From contig CM065326.1 in the NCBI GenBank assembly GCA_033032175.1, positions 12,418,001-12,482,000 on the forward strand: a DNA stretch of 64,000 nt, in the 5' to 3' direction. Both the position numbers and the translations under genes were made by a program. Numbering within the stretch: the stretch's first letter is position 1; every line of letters begins with the position of its first letter. The stretch is from Saturnia japonica. Its lineage: Eukaryota > Arthropoda > Insecta > Lepidoptera > Saturniidae. This document shows, in pieces, positions 22,030 through 35,179 of the stretch. The notes below the pieces were generated by a model. The model searched no databases and had not been told where the DNA came from. It saw nothing but the letters and a program-made list of their open reading frames with translations.

Positions 22030-25000
22030 GCAACTTCACGTGTGAATATAATACTTCATGCATTTGTTATTTCTTAATAAGTCAGTCCCGTTTATAATAA
22101 GCTATCTGAAATAGTTCACTCACTATCAAATAAAGCAGCCTTGTCTAATATAATAATAGCACGGCTTGTACGTACAAAAAACTGTGGTATTGTATGACAC
22201 TGTATAGATGAAAGAATATTTTCACTGGAATCTTTGGCATTTTTAGGATCAGATATTTGAAAATCGAATGATATTTCCGGTTATAAATGAAGAAATGTGT
22301 ATTTTATCGTTTCTTTTTTAACCGACTTCAAAGCAAGACGGAGGTTACATACTCAATTCGAATGTATTTTTTTTATAGATGTTCGACCCTAACTTCTTTG
22401 TTTATGGACCGATTTGGATGATTTTTTTTTTCTTGCATTCGGGATATCTCAAGGGTAGTCCATTTTCATTGGCATTGGACAATCAACTACGAAGATACAC
22501 CAAGGAACACTTGTTGGTTGGTTGGTTTTCTTTTTTTTTTGTTAACAATTGTCATGTTAATTTAATTAAACTTCTCCCGCCGTACGATTAGATTTTTCAT
22601 TCGTAAAAAAATGTGCTTTGAAAGTTGAACAGTCTGAAATGTATCCAATATCGAGGTAACTATTTGGGGCGACAGCCTTTTCAGCTATTGTTGAATGAGT
22701 ATTTTGTATTCTTTATTTAGATACTGTTAGATCATAATTTTTAAGTTTGATAATTCGAAATTAGAAATAAATATAATTGATTAAATAATTAATTTTTGCT
22801 GAAAAAAAACATTTCATTTAAATCATGCAAACCCTGTTAAATTGTAATTTCACTTGCCAAAGATCTAGAACCAAAACAAATAGATAGTAAACATAGCAAA
22901 ATACTTAACCGACAATCAAGTTTATTACTTAAAAATCCGACCTGCGCGGGTATCGAACTTGAGACCATTAGAGTGAAGAGTAGAACAGTAAAATGTACCT
23001 TTCCAGATGAATGTTAAAATATTCCGAACGCACCGAGTTTGTTTGTGGTTTTCAAATTTAAAGTAGGAACTTTCACGTGAGTAATGTTAGTACTGTTAGC
23101 CGAAGCGTAAGTGACTGGTAAAAAATTAGCCTTAATATATGAACCGATCGGAGATTTACAGTGGGGAGACTTAGACAATATTAACTGTAGCAGTTAGCAG
23201 TTAAATCAGCAAGTAAAATAGACACAATATAATGATAAATATTTCACTTCTGCAAAAATTCGGGTTATTGTTACAGTCGAAGTCTTTATAAAAAAGAAAA
23301 GTAAAGATGAAGCAGTTTTCCAGAAAAGGTTTTAATATCCATGCCTATAGTATTATAACATCTTTAATGTGTAATGCTTTATTACGACATCAAGTATAAT
23401 GAATATTTACATTTGAAATCAAAGAGTAGCCAGATAAGCAAGTAAAATCTGCCCCCAGCAATTTTTTAAAATGTAAATGGATTGTAATTGAAAAAAAAAA
23501 TCTGAAAATTTCAACATTTTACCCAAAATATTTACGACATAATTTATAAAAAGAACGTGTTTATCCTTTTTTTTTGCTTTTCAGTGCTATGGTCTGCGTA
23601 CCAAGGATTCTGGATTTAACTAGATCGTGGATGTATAACAAAAATAGAGTTGCAGAGATTACTGATCCCTGATGAACTGCGGCATCAATTGCCAAAAAGT
23701 CAGCAAAGTAGCCATCAACAATCACTCATGAAGTCTTGGATCCAGACCCTCGGGCTGTTAGGGATTCCATATGATTGAAACTTGTCTAAAAGTCTACCAT
23801 ACCTTATAGGTCGAGAAAATCCAAACTTTCTCTTTTCTCCCAGGGTGGTCTGTTTAGCCATAGATGACAATCGCCAAGCCCAAATATGGTGACATGATTA
23901 TTGTAAATGGAACTTTCGTCTTGTCCAACGATTTACTTCTACTTTCGAAACTTGATCTTTTTCAGTAATGTCTTAAAGTGATCGCGACCAGAGTAAAATG
24001 CCAGTATAGAATTTTATACCATTTTTTTGCAAAGAAACGTTTTCGATGCAAAAGGACAGAGATAGGTACCAGAGAGAAACAGCGTAAGAACCATTCTTTA
24101 TGTCAAGAGAGATGGATGTACGTAATACAATAAGACAGGTACACACACACATAAACAAAATAAAATGACAAATTGAAAAATGAAAAATGATGAAATTAGA
24201 AAAAGACAAGGCATGTTATTGATAAGATTAAAAAACAATTGCTTATATCCTAAGCAATTACTTTACAATGAATAATATTTTTGATCGCCAAAGAAGTTTT
24301 GTCACGCCCACTGAATCGCCAGTGGCCTTTTTTGTTGTATTAACAGTGTATATTATTCCTTGTCTTATATTTTCGAAGTATTTTGAAATAAATAAATAAT
24401 ATTTTACAAGTAAATAAAAATAAATAATTAAATAAAAACATTTATTTTTTGACTATTGCTTGCGCCGTTGGAAGCGCAGCGCATTTAATACTACTAATTG
24501 AGTGGACTGTATTTGCGGGGATTGTGATCAGCTATATGGATATAGGATAGGAATTTGGCACATACGTCGTGGTGGGTTCCGGTTTCATCTGGCTAGCCGG
24601 CTAGGTGGTTGTCTTCGACGTACTGCCCAAATTCTTCTCCGTCATAACAATGACGAGCACTAAAGTCAATGTATCAACAACCGAGCGAAAATCAACTTTA
24701 TTCGACGAGGCGCGGCGACGAACTGTTTGCATGTGCCAAAGAAGGGAGCGTAAGCGGAGATAGAAAAAGTTGCGAACCGATCACAATATCGCACAATATT
24801 TAAAACTATATAAAAGCGGCGCAACCAACTATGTTGCACTAAATTAATCAAGTTGAAAACTTCACCGTGTAAAAAAGAGCAGCGGGAGAATTATACATAA
24901 AAAATTTTGAGTGATACCCGAAAGGAACATATGAAAAGACGACAAAAAAAGTTTTTTTTTTCTACTAAAATAAAAAATATGGCAAAAATATTAAAACAAA

Positions 25001-25264
25001 AAATATTATTTTACGCCAATATCGATGATTCTTACCAAATTTCACAAATAAAAGTGAAAACACGTTTTTTTTTATTATATCGTAAATATTGGGGTTTAAT
25101 TTTCAATTGCAAATCAATTGGCCATATAGACTTAAAAATCTCTGGGGGCTATTTTTACTTGCTTATCCGGCTATACGCTTTATTTTAAAAAAATGACTGG
25201 ATTTATAATCTTTACTTTGATCATATAAAATAATCTGTATCAATTCGTTTAAATAAAAGAAAAA
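22030..25264. other. Intron sequence without recognised coding
   Basis: Within the large first intron proposed for the nucleotidase. Apart from repeat B at 22315-22580 and short simple repeats, I see no coding motif. The GC-richer part at 24460-24840 has no frame I recognise. Confidence 0.5.
22315..22580 (+). repeat. Dispersed repeat B (CCGATTTGGATGAT), copy 1
   Basis: Begins AACCGACTTCAAAGCAAGAC and continues with TTCTTTGTTTATGGACCGAT. Further copies are at 27275-27480 and 53285-53540, and inverted at 55095-55330. It is a familiar lepidopteran interspersed repeat; no coding. Confidence 0.72.
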
Positions 25265-25266
25265 TA

Positions 25267-26431
25267 TTAGGCCCTTACATATGAAATTGGCGTTTTGTAC
25301 GGGAGGAATATAAAGTCAATTTTTTTTTTTTGTATAATATTTTTAATTAATCAAAGTACGCACCGTTGTTATCTATGCACTTTTGCCATCTCATAGGTAG
25401 TTCATTGATCCCTTTACTAAAAAAACCATGGGGGCGAGAATCAATAAACTCTTTGAAGGCGGTTTGGACTGCCGCATCGGAGTTGAATTTTTTTCCTTGT
25501 AAGAAAATTCTCAATTCAGAATTCCAAATTCCGGAGAAAATGGTAATATGTTGGAGCAAGGTCCGGGGAGTACGGTGGATGTCGCAGACATTCCAATTGT
25601 GGCTCATCTAACTTAGTGTTTCTTTGTTGTGCAGTGTGTGGTCTTGCGTTGTCGTGAAGCAGCAGCGACCTAGAGCGATTGACCAATCTCGGTTGTTTAG
25701 CAGCTAGTTCTTCCTTCATGGTTTGTAGTTGCTGACAATAGATATCTGGCGTAATCGTTTGGCCAGATTTTAGAAAGCTGTAGTGAACGACACCGGCGCT
25801 AGTCCACCAAACACTCACAAGTAACTTTTACTGAGTCAATTTTCGTTTGGGCAGGATTTGGCTGGGTCTCCAGGGTTCAGCCATTGCGACGAGCGCTTCC
25901 GATTATCGTACAGTATCCAATTTCATCACAAGTAATGATTCGATTTAAAATCCCTTCATTATTGAGTCGGTTGAGCAAAGTAACACAGCAGTCGACGCGT
26001 GTTTGCAAGTTCGATTCACTCAATTCATGACTCAATTTACTATCCCGATTTGCTTCAAGTGGATTAATACGGTTTTATCACTTACCCCGAAACCTGCAGC
26101 TATCTCTGAAGTGCTTTGTGATGGATCCGCTTCCATAATAGCCTTTAATTATTCATTTTACACTTTGGTCTCCGGCCGTCCACGAGGTTTGTTCTGAAGG
26201 TCGCAATTTCCAGAACGAAAACGTTGAAACCAAAAACGTACCGTGCTTTCTTTTCTCGACACCAACGCCGTACAAATCATTAATCCTTCGTGCTGTTTCT
26301 GCACTGGTGGCGCGGTAGAACTCGTACTCGTAAATATACCGATATTTCATATTTTTCGCAGTACGGTAATAAGCGACGCCAAAGAAAAAAATTATGAGGA
26401 AAAAACATATGAATGACTTTTCAAAACTCAA
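25267..26431 (-). mobile_element. Decayed mariner (cecropia-type) transposon
   Basis: The minus strand encodes a mariner transposase in several broken frames. The downstream end carries the terminal inverted repeat, TTAGGCCCTTACATATG from 25267, next to TA (25265-25266), the usual mariner target. I could not find the partner repeat beyond 26431, so the 5' end is truncated or badly eroded. It lies in the first intron of the nucleotidase gene, same orientation as that gene. Confidence 0.88.
25347..26431 (-). pseudogene. Mariner transposase pseudogene
   Basis: Reading from the right: SAETARRINDLYGVGVEKRK is the N-terminal helix-turn-helix region (about 26330-26255), SEIAAGFGVSDKTVLIHLKQ follows near 26120-26060, and RIITCDEIGYC near 25945-25915 holds the first catalytic Asp. 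VWWTSAGVVHYSFLKSGQ starts at about 25816, LLHDNARPHTAQQ holds the second Asp, and LAPTYYHFLR has Tyr at the place of the third Asp of the D,D34D triad. A last frame from about 25551 to 25347 reads FLQGKKFNSDAAVQTAFKEF to the C-terminus. Several frameshifts and stops separate these pieces. Inactive. Confidence 0.9.
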
Positions 26432-27274
26432 ATGTACCAGCTAAATGAATTTATAAATTTGAATTTGGAATTCTTAACCAAAGAGGAGATATTTCAGATC
26501 AAAGTGGTCAGTACGACGTGGAATGATTGATGATGTTGATGAATGATAATGAATAGGTAGTAAGTAATTGGTTGATGTCGCTTGACATGAAATGTTACAT
26601 TAAAATAAAATAAAATATAATATAATATAATAAAAAAATAAAATAAAAATAATACTTACTAGGTGCTCGTTTTTTCCTGATTTTAAATTTTGCAAAATTT
26701 TTGCAGATGGGTCTTAGGACGGCAGTACCATTGTCATTTGTCACCACAATAAAGCAACAAAAAAAATTAACTATATACTTTTCGTAATACTCTACGAGGA
26801 GTGAACAAGCTTCCATTCATAATTTACGCCGAGGGGAATACAAGGTCAATGTCATGCGAAAGCGGATATGTTCCATTGGAGTAATTCGTGGTAATAGTTA
26901 AATCAACTTGTCATCATGCTTTCCTATGTCAAATTGCATATTATCGTACCGGGCGCTTCTGGAACGAAAACTAAAACGAAGTAAAACTAAAAGAAAAGTT
27001 ACCGATACTAAAAAGAGACACACACATACATATAATAAAATTTTCAAGACTATAATCGTCGTGAAATTGGCCCAGCTGTATTATGACCAGATTTGTAAGT
27101 ACAATAAGGGGTTGATAGCGAAACCCGCAGGTTTCGGATTTTTTCATATAAACTTATTTCTTTTTAAGTTTTTGTTTTTAAGATATGGAAATAAATAATT
27201 TGTTATTAATTAATATCATGAAGATATAAACAAATTATATATTTAACAACAGTGCGTACAAGTTTGACCATTAC

Positions 27275-27480
27275 CAAAAAAGGATGAAGTTTCCAATTCG
27301 AATGTATTTTTTAATGAACGTCTAGCTATAACTTCTTTGTTTTCGAACTGATTTGCATGATTCCTTTTTCATTGGAAAGGCAAAATACCTTAAGGTTGGT
27401 CCCATTTAAATTGCATTGTTATTGGACCTTCGACTTCGAAGATACCCCAGGAAACTACATAAAATCATTGAAGTAGGTTT
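27275..27480 (+). repeat. Dispersed repeat B, copy 2
   Basis: TTCCAATTCGAATGTATTTTT, TTCTTTGTTTTCGAACTGAT and CATTGAAGTAGGTTTTTTCT align to copies at 22315 and 53285. Confidence 0.7.
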
Positions 27481-29284
27481 TTTCTGCTAAAAATTGACTT
27501 GTAATCTATTTAGTTGCTATTGAGTAGACTCTATCTTCGAGAACAAAGTGCTACCATAAATGGTGATGGCGCCATTGATGGATTTAGATTTATGCTTCTT
27601 CGCCTGGGATTATTTGGCTTAGATAATTTGTGATGTGTGCAAGAATGTCAGTAAAGTAATTAAAATAATTATTAAACAGTTAAATAAAAATTTGTAAGTA
27701 ATAATTAAAATTGTGAAGCAAAAAATATAGTTTAACATATTTTATTTCAAATACTACTTTTTATGCTCTAGAAATTCAAGTTTATGGTCAATAAGCCGTG
27801 CAGTCTGGTCGAGACAATAGTGACTTGTTTAAAACCGTTGTTTTTTGTGATGAACATTTTTTTATGTTAAATTATCGTCACCTCAAAAAGAATCACAGCC
27901 CTAACTGAGGCCAGTCAATAATACTGATAAGGACTGAGTTCAAACGCCTCGTGGGATGCATAACATCGAATGTAACTATCCTCACCATAATAAAACAAGA
28001 GATCTCGCAAGGACCTTCATTGTGTAAACTTTACAATTTACGCATGCATTGTGAAAATTCACACTCATTATTTTTCAAAATCAAATTATTTAAAAAATGA
28101 TTCTTATTCATATCTTATGTCATTTGGGATGGGGGGGCGGGGAGGGATTCAAGATGTTCTTTATAGAAACCTTGATTTATCTTGCCTTGTTAGTATGAGT
28201 CAAATCTTGCAACTGAATTTTTAAAACAGTTATCCTCAGCCGAATGAGCTGAAGTTTTGCATACACAAACTAAATAATTTGCATGACAATGCTTAGTTAG
28301 CTAAGACATGCCATTCTAAACCCAATATGGCGGACTCCCAAAGATGGCGGATCAGTTACATTTTTGCACCCCCATGATATGGATAAAAATGAAAGGGTTT
28401 GCTGAGAAGAATACGAAAAAAATGTCAATTAAAAAGGAACTTCTTCAAAGCAAGATATTTAAAAAGAGTTTTTAATAAATATTTTTATCTTATACCTACA
28501 AGGGGATGGGAGGTTTAAAATTATACTGAAATATTGCTTACATAGTTCTTGTATATCCTTTAGACCGATTATTAAGAATGTTTGAGGCTTAGGCTATTTA
28601 ACTTCACCTTAAGGAGCGAAAATAACTATACAAGTGAAGTTTTTTTAAATATATTAGCGCAGGAAAGTGATGTCACTCTACCTGATGGTAAACACGATAC
28701 AATCTGAAAAAAAATGGCAACCACAAAGCGATCCCAAAGCGCGAAAAGATTTATCTCGATATGAATGGTGATTGCGGACCTAATTCCATAAGTGGCAAAC
28801 TTATGTTGTATATTAAAAAAAGTGTTTTAATTGTAATTGCACATTTTTCACTTCTGAAACTAAACGGATGCACGGATCACGAGATAGGAAAAGTCAATGA
28901 ACTTTACGCTCCAAATCTGATCGTAACACTTCGCGAACACGGTGATGCCAAACTGACACGCAATCTACTTCAAATAATTTAAATAAGTAATAGCTTAGAA
29001 CATCAGGGGCACGGCAGTGCGCCCGCCAAGTCGAGCACGGCCGTACCATCCTTTTCTCGAAGCGACTCATGGCACTTTTGAACCCCCTGTAACTTCGTTG
29101 TATATAAAACAAGAAGTTTTTAATTTTTAGAGATCAAGAGTCCATTTATATAATACTTTAACTGACTATATTGCCGCCGATGGAATTCAATCTCCCAGTG
29201 GTCGCCGTTGTACTGCCGAGCTACTATTAAAAAAATAGTTGCACAATTTTTGTACTTTAAGCACACAGGTTTTTTTTTATTACG

Positions 29285-29515
29285 ACTTGTGGGGGAACTG
29301 GCTCCCAAATGCAGCTGCCGGAACACACCTATAGGTGCTTGGCGATAGATTGTCAACTAGATGAAGGTAGCTGCTAGCCAGGTGACTATTTGAAAATGCC
29401 CTCCTACCATGCTATACTTAGTTTCATCACGATGTTTTCCTTCATCGAAAGCTCAGGCTCACTGTTGGGAATTGCACTCACGTCTCTGACGTGATGTCCG
29501 TACACGCTGCTGTCG
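29285..29515 (+). repeat. Dispersed repeat C, copy 3
   Basis: GATGAAGGTAGCTGCTAGCC, TTAGTTTCATCACGATGTTT and TGTCCGTACACGCTGCTGTC align with the other two copies. Confidence 0.66.
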
Positions 29516-29677
29516 TAATCAACGTTTCTTTTGAAAAGCTAAATTATTAAAAGAGAAACAAAAAACCCAACTGAAATAAAAAGACACCTTTTTTTGCTTT
29601 TTATTGGGTCCCAGTCGTCGTTGTTAAATATAATATAGCCTATGTCACTCCCACAAGACGCACCTAACGACACATCT

Positions 29678-30215
29678 CTATAACTAATAAAATTAAAGTG
29701 TCTGTTTGTAATGTCAAAATAACAGCTTTTTACCAAATGCATATGAAAGTATATACGATACGTATAACAAAAAAACCATTTTTAAAATTTTTGTCTGTCT
29801 GTCTGTTTGTCCCGGGTAATCTCCGAAACGGTTGGACCGATTTGGACGGGACTTTTACTGGTAGATGAATGACTGGTAGATTATGATGGATGGGCTGATG
29901 TTATAAGGTGTAACTCAGGCTACTTTTATATTAGAAAAAAAATATAAGAATTTAGCACAAAAAAAAACTGGGCATGGTGAATCAATTCTGTCGCGGTCGC
30001 CTAAATGGCTTACCATGAGTAAACCATAAGAGATATAGCAGTAGACACTAAAAAGACCTAAAAAAATCAAAGAGTGTATATATCTATCTTTTAGGGAACA
30101 TCCGCATTATGCAGTTTTGTCTTTAAAGTAGCCAGAAGCGGGGGAGCAAGATTCCCGCGTGCATCCGGATGATGGCATACTGTAGGCCATGCGAACGAAG
30201 CCGCGGGCACAGCTA
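29678..30215 (+). repeat. Dispersed repeat A, copy 2
   Basis: Longest copy in the window, ending CCGCGGGCACAGCTAGT at about 30215. It lies between the candidate first nucleotidase exon and the next exon, 165 bp from the former. No open frame of note. Confidence 0.78.
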
Positions 30216-30379
30216 GTTGTACGCTAAAATCTATCAAGCCGTTTGGGCTACAGAGCATGCCAAAGAATAGACATACATACGGGTAAAAACTATATAGTGA
30301 AATAATGTGCATCATGCAAGCTAACTAACTAACTACGACAGATACGGTATAGGAAAGCACTAAACTACGCGAACCGTGC

Positions 30380-30505
30380 CTGCTTTAGCCATCCGACGAC
30401 AGAGCGAACACCGTCGGTCACTTCACCGGGCATGTCCACGCTCGTGGACTCGACGAGCGAGCTCCAACGGGACCGGAGCGCCGCTTGCGCAGCGAACGAC
30501 GCCAT
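30380..30505 (-). CDS. Candidate first coding exon of the nucleotidase
   Basis: An ATG at 30505 opens a GC-rich frame beginning MASFAAQAAL and reading to WLKQ at 30380, 42 codons. It runs into a TAG at 30365 if unspliced (46 residues). The codon bias is unlike the AT-rich surroundings and like the nucleotidase exons. The next exon downstream begins in phase 0 with ASLEV, so ending this exon after the CAG at 30380 keeps frame, but that needs a GC donor (CAG then GCACGG), giving an 8.7-kb GC-AG intron. A GT donor after 30369 would put the next exon out of frame unless another exon lies between. The arginine- and alanine-rich start could act as an organelle-targeting peptide, but that is a guess. 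It could instead be a small unrelated protein. Confidence 0.5.
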
Positions 30506-30774
30506 CGTTCTTATAACTTGCACTAGAACCACCATTGTTCATGAAAACCACATCACACTCACTGAGCACTTATTTTCATTTAATATTCACATTTTTATAA
30601 AACTAAAAATATATTATGTTTCTCTCGTAAAGGCCCGGTCACACGATCATCTGTCATTGACAATTCGTTATTCAATGTCGGATAGACGTTCACATTTGTA
30701 AACCGAATCGTGATAAATAGCGATTATTTAAAGTTGTTAAGATAAAATATCGCTGGTCATACAATTCAATGGGC

Positions 30775-31035
30775 TATCATACACGGCAAAGACAATATAT
30801 ATTCTCATCCTAATCTATCTCATTAAGAAATCGAGCGATATGGTTATTTCATCTTAAGATGTTGTGACGTGTTCTCGGTGCTGGGCGACGGGTGTCGATG
30901 ATGCGACTCTCACATCTCTCTCACGAGCGCATTGCTACACCAAATGTTGTAAAAAGATGCGATACCTAAGCAGAATTTCAACAGATATCGTAACATAAAA
31001 TATAATAACCTCTTTACCGTGTGTTACGCGCTTAA
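30775..31035. mobile_element. MITE-like element, diverged copy 2
   Basis: Shares TCATCTTAAGATGTTGTGAC, GATGCGACTCTCACATCTCTC and ATACCTAAGCAGAATTTCAA with copy 1. The left end (ACACGGCAAAGA) and right end (TCTTTACCGTGTGTTACGCG) are inverted to each other. It lies just upstream of the candidate first nucleotidase exon and is embedded in further repeat sequence (30630-31390) whose outer ends, GGCCCGGTCACACGA and ATGTGTAAACAGGCTG, are weakly inverted. Confidence 0.62.
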
Positions 31036-31389
31036 AAACGCATAGATGTTCGTATTTATTAAAAAAAACGATCGATCGTAACGATTCGTCATGATGGATT
31101 CGTATTTTTCACAATTCTGGAGCGTATGAATACGATCCTAAGGCTAGTACTACTGAACAAAAAAAGACGAATCCTTACGGCTCGCTCACACATAAACGTA
31201 TTATTACTGAATTTGACGATTAGTTTTTATTTATTCACTTGGGCATAACCTCTTATGGCCGTATTCACACGATCACGAATCGTGAAAAATCACTAATACG
31301 TCCGATTGTATCATCATATGACTATCGGTGTTAATAACGAATCGTCAGTAGTGACTGACGGATGTATGTGTAAACAGGCTGTAAGTTAA

Positions 31390-34300
31390 CATGGAAATAA
31401 ATCATACAGTTATTTTTATAATTCATAGCAAAATGTCTGCGACATATATTTCAAACTTTATTAAAATACTGAATAAATTATTGAACATTATACAACACAT
31501 TTATTTATTTAGTATTTAATCAAATAAATTAAATATATTAAAAATTAGCAAATTGTACCCATTACAATTATATTTTTTTTTCGAATTGACTACACTTTCA
31601 GCCTTAATGCCCCTGGTCAGTCTTTGACAGTTTCACTTGGCTTGGACAATAATTTTATTATACGGCAATGAAATTAAAACAGTAATATAGCCATTACGAT
31701 ATATATATATATACATCAAAAGCATTTTGAATTCTCAAACCAAAAAACAAACTCTTAGTAACTGACAGAAGAGTATTCCCTAAAATCCTGGCTCCAGTTC
31801 GTAGACCTGATGGTACATTTTAGGTTTTTAAGAATTTCGAAATAAAAAAAATGCGAAAGCACACCGTCACCACTGGTTCAGTCACATACAGAAAATGGGA
31901 AAGGATAATACTCTAAAAAGAGCCTCTACTTAAGTCACCAAACTGGTCAAAGCCTGATGGGTCCATGCTGATATTGCTGGAGTGATGTGGCAGAGAATGA
32001 TTTATCCAATCTTCAACTCTGTGATAGGAGAGAATATGCAGTTGATGGAAAAAGAAGAGCTATCGGAGACCATAATTCACTTAAGGTTGTTGAGTTTAAA
32101 ATATGCATTATATATTGATGATATTATTATGATTATAAGTGACAATTGCAATATACATAGCCCAGATGGGCAGCGAGGTGTCACTCAGGAACAGTGTTTA
32201 TTGTAGTCAATTTACCACTACAACTGAGATCTTTACCACCCAATAGCTCAAAAAAGAATGCTACCGTATCACATGTGAAGTGAGAATTCCTTCAACCTAG
32301 CTGTCTCATGTTTATAAAGCATTTGCTGTCAACAGAGCCCACCTGTTGCTATTGCACCCAGCCTATAGAGTGTGCAAGTAAATAGTATGGATACTAAGAC
32401 ATTAGTATGTATTTCATAATCAGATTGACAATTCTTCAACATATTAATATTTAATAGTATGTAAAGTTTTTACAGGTTAATAATTGTGTTGATGATAGTA
32501 CTAGCTTTAACTGTGTCACAGTAGTCAGCTTTTACTGATAATTCAAGATTATTTACTCAAGATCTAATCTGCAACTTCTCAGCTATTATTGGTTCAAATC
32601 TGCTTTAAACTAGTTACATTTATAGTATAAACAGGAAAACATTTCTTAATAATATATTCTGTTTTTAAAGGTAAACTATGTTTTGAAATGAGTGAAAAAG
32701 TTCTGCTGGTAAAACTCAGAGTGCAACTGAAAGAAACTGCCGTCCTTTAACCAAAAGGCTATTAAGCCCACAAAGTAGTTTCAGAGAAAAAGCAAAAAAA
32801 TACTTGAAAATTTTTGTTTCTCAAATACTATAATAATAATTAGATTAATGACTGTTATGAAAAGACACATTATTGACATTTAGTTCTTTGCATCAAATAA
32901 GATCTTAACTACTTTCAGTTATTTTTAAAACATTTTTTATTTATTTAGTGAAGCATTTTAGTTATTTTTGCAGCAAATATTATGTCACTTAATGGCCAAC
33001 AAAGTGTTTATAACTGTAGAGTTACTATCACTAATAAAACTATGGTTTTTATATAGAAAAATAGAGAATTTTAAACTCAATAACTTTGCATTAAAAAGTC
33101 AAAATCAACGACTTGAGGGTTAACAAGCCTGCTAGTTTAAGGACATGAGAATAGACAATTAAAAAAAAAAAGATAGTTAAAGGGAAAATGAAATTCATAC
33201 TAGTTTTTTTTTTTTTTTTGTTGCAACAAATATCAAGGTCAACGTAAAAAAGTCAGTTCATGTTTTTTTTAAATATTATGTATAGGAAACCTGTCACGAT
33301 AATTAGTTTTAATTTTTATGGAACACAGATTTATCTCTTCCCACACATTTTTACGCAATCAATCGTCGGACATGATTACAAAATCAATCTCAAGGTTTTG
33401 TTCACATATTCCTTAACAGTTTTTTAATTATTATAACTATTATTTTTACACACTATTAATTTTAGAAAATTTATCCACTGAGAAAATAGATGCACTACTG
33501 CAAAATTCACAATTGAATCCAGGTCTAGAACTCCGCAATGAAAATGTTAATGAAATTTAGCTAGGTCAAGGCGATTATTCTATATTTCAGAGTACCAACT
33601 TTAACACTTCAAATATCATATTTAAATTAATTAAATACACAAGATAAATGCATAGACTATTTGTAATGCAGACGCAAACAAGATAACATTTTGTGATCAT
33701 TTTCTCGCGTTCAATTTATAAGAAGTTTAAAAAGATATAAAACTAAATTCGTTTCAACTTACCTAACAGAGCGATCGATTTGTAGCAGTGAACAGGGTTT
33801 CTATAAACGTAGAATTACTTTTTTGATACACTTTAATTCAGAAAATCTTTTGTTGTATTAAATAATAAAATGTATATAAAAAGTAACGATTTTATTCCGG
33901 TAAGCACTCCCATGAACGAAATTCGAAGATTATCAATTATTATCTGTCAACTGTCAATTTGCCTTGTGTCAAGGATACATAGTGATGCTAAAGATATTCG
34001 ATAATCATATACAACAATAAAACCGTTTATAAAATATAGCATACGCTACACATTATTTATTTTTACTGCAGTCTGCTTTCAGCATGATTTAGATTTTTGG
34101 CAATTTTTAAAATCTTGTTGCAGATCGTGTTTTTTATCATAACGCCATCTATTGCTTGGGTCAGAAAATTAACACGAATAACTAAAATTCAAGCCTTTAA
34201 AAACATTTCAAATACTTACTAAAATCAACTTTATGTTATTGACAGTCAAATGTACATTTAAGCACTGTATTTTAACGATGTTTATAACGAACTAGCAGAA

Positions 34301-35175
34301 TTAATATTATACAGAAGTTTTAAACATTTCAGAAAAATTCCGAATCGCAATATTAGAGTTAGTAGGTGTTTCTTGGGAGGGATTTTATTTTGTTTTGTTG
34401 TGATTTTAGTTATATACTTGAAGTAATAAAAATGCCTCGGAGTAGAAAAGCGTAGGACAATAGACTATTTGACAATGTGAAAAGTAATATAATATAACAT
34501 GTAGATATCCGTAGGGATTATGAGATTTAAAAGTGTTTTGAATTAGTATACCTCAATAATAATTAACTATTTATCCAAAAAACATAGAAGAAAAATGTTA
34601 TTTTTTAGCTTACGACACCTAATCAAAAACAGACAGGATTGGCTGAATTTAACGTGACGTCACACGTCTGTCATTCATTGCAATTCCTTTGCGTTCCTTG
34701 GTGTTTTGCGATTTTGATACCTCTAATATAATAATATCGAGTGATATTATTTTGATATTTTACGATCACTATTTAGATATTGATAAGTAGGTACTTATTT
34801 TCAAATAATTATATTGATAGAATATTGTACACAACTATTTTACGTAGTTTAAGGATTTTTTTTTTAATACTGTAAAAATATCACAAAGAGTAGAATGCCA
34901 ACTCATTTGTGTTTTTTGTGAATATTTACCATAGGTGGAGAAACAAATAGAGTAACATATTGTGTAACCGAAAAATACTTCAAATTCGGAAAAATTATAG
35001 TAAAATAAAATTTATTATGTGTTAAATGCATTAATATAGCGTATAATAATTACCAATTAATGCAATATAATATATATGAGTTAAAATCCACTCAAACTCA
35101 TTACAGAAAAATAGTTTTTATGCTATAATTATTGGAGGTAATGCACAGATAAATTAAACCACTGTTAAATTATAT
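31390..35175. other. AT-rich stretch upstream of the nucleotidase
   Basis: Apart from the weak LINE remnant near 31860-32200, no supported feature. Open frames are short and motif-free. Poly(A)/poly(T) runs occur near 33165 and 33206. Confidence 0.5.
31860..32200 (+). pseudogene. Possible LINE C-terminal remnant
   Basis: Around 31950 one frame reads WVHADIAGVMWQRMI, resembling the RWADDI...WxR block near the end of some insect LINE proteins. No longer domain can be traced. Weak call; it may be chance. Confidence 0.35.
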
Positions 35176-35179
35176 AAAG

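Noticed and set aside
30432..30701. 89-codon plus-strand frame over the candidate first exon
   Set aside because: It lies antisense to the ATG-started GC-rich segment and runs into repeat sequence; no motif.
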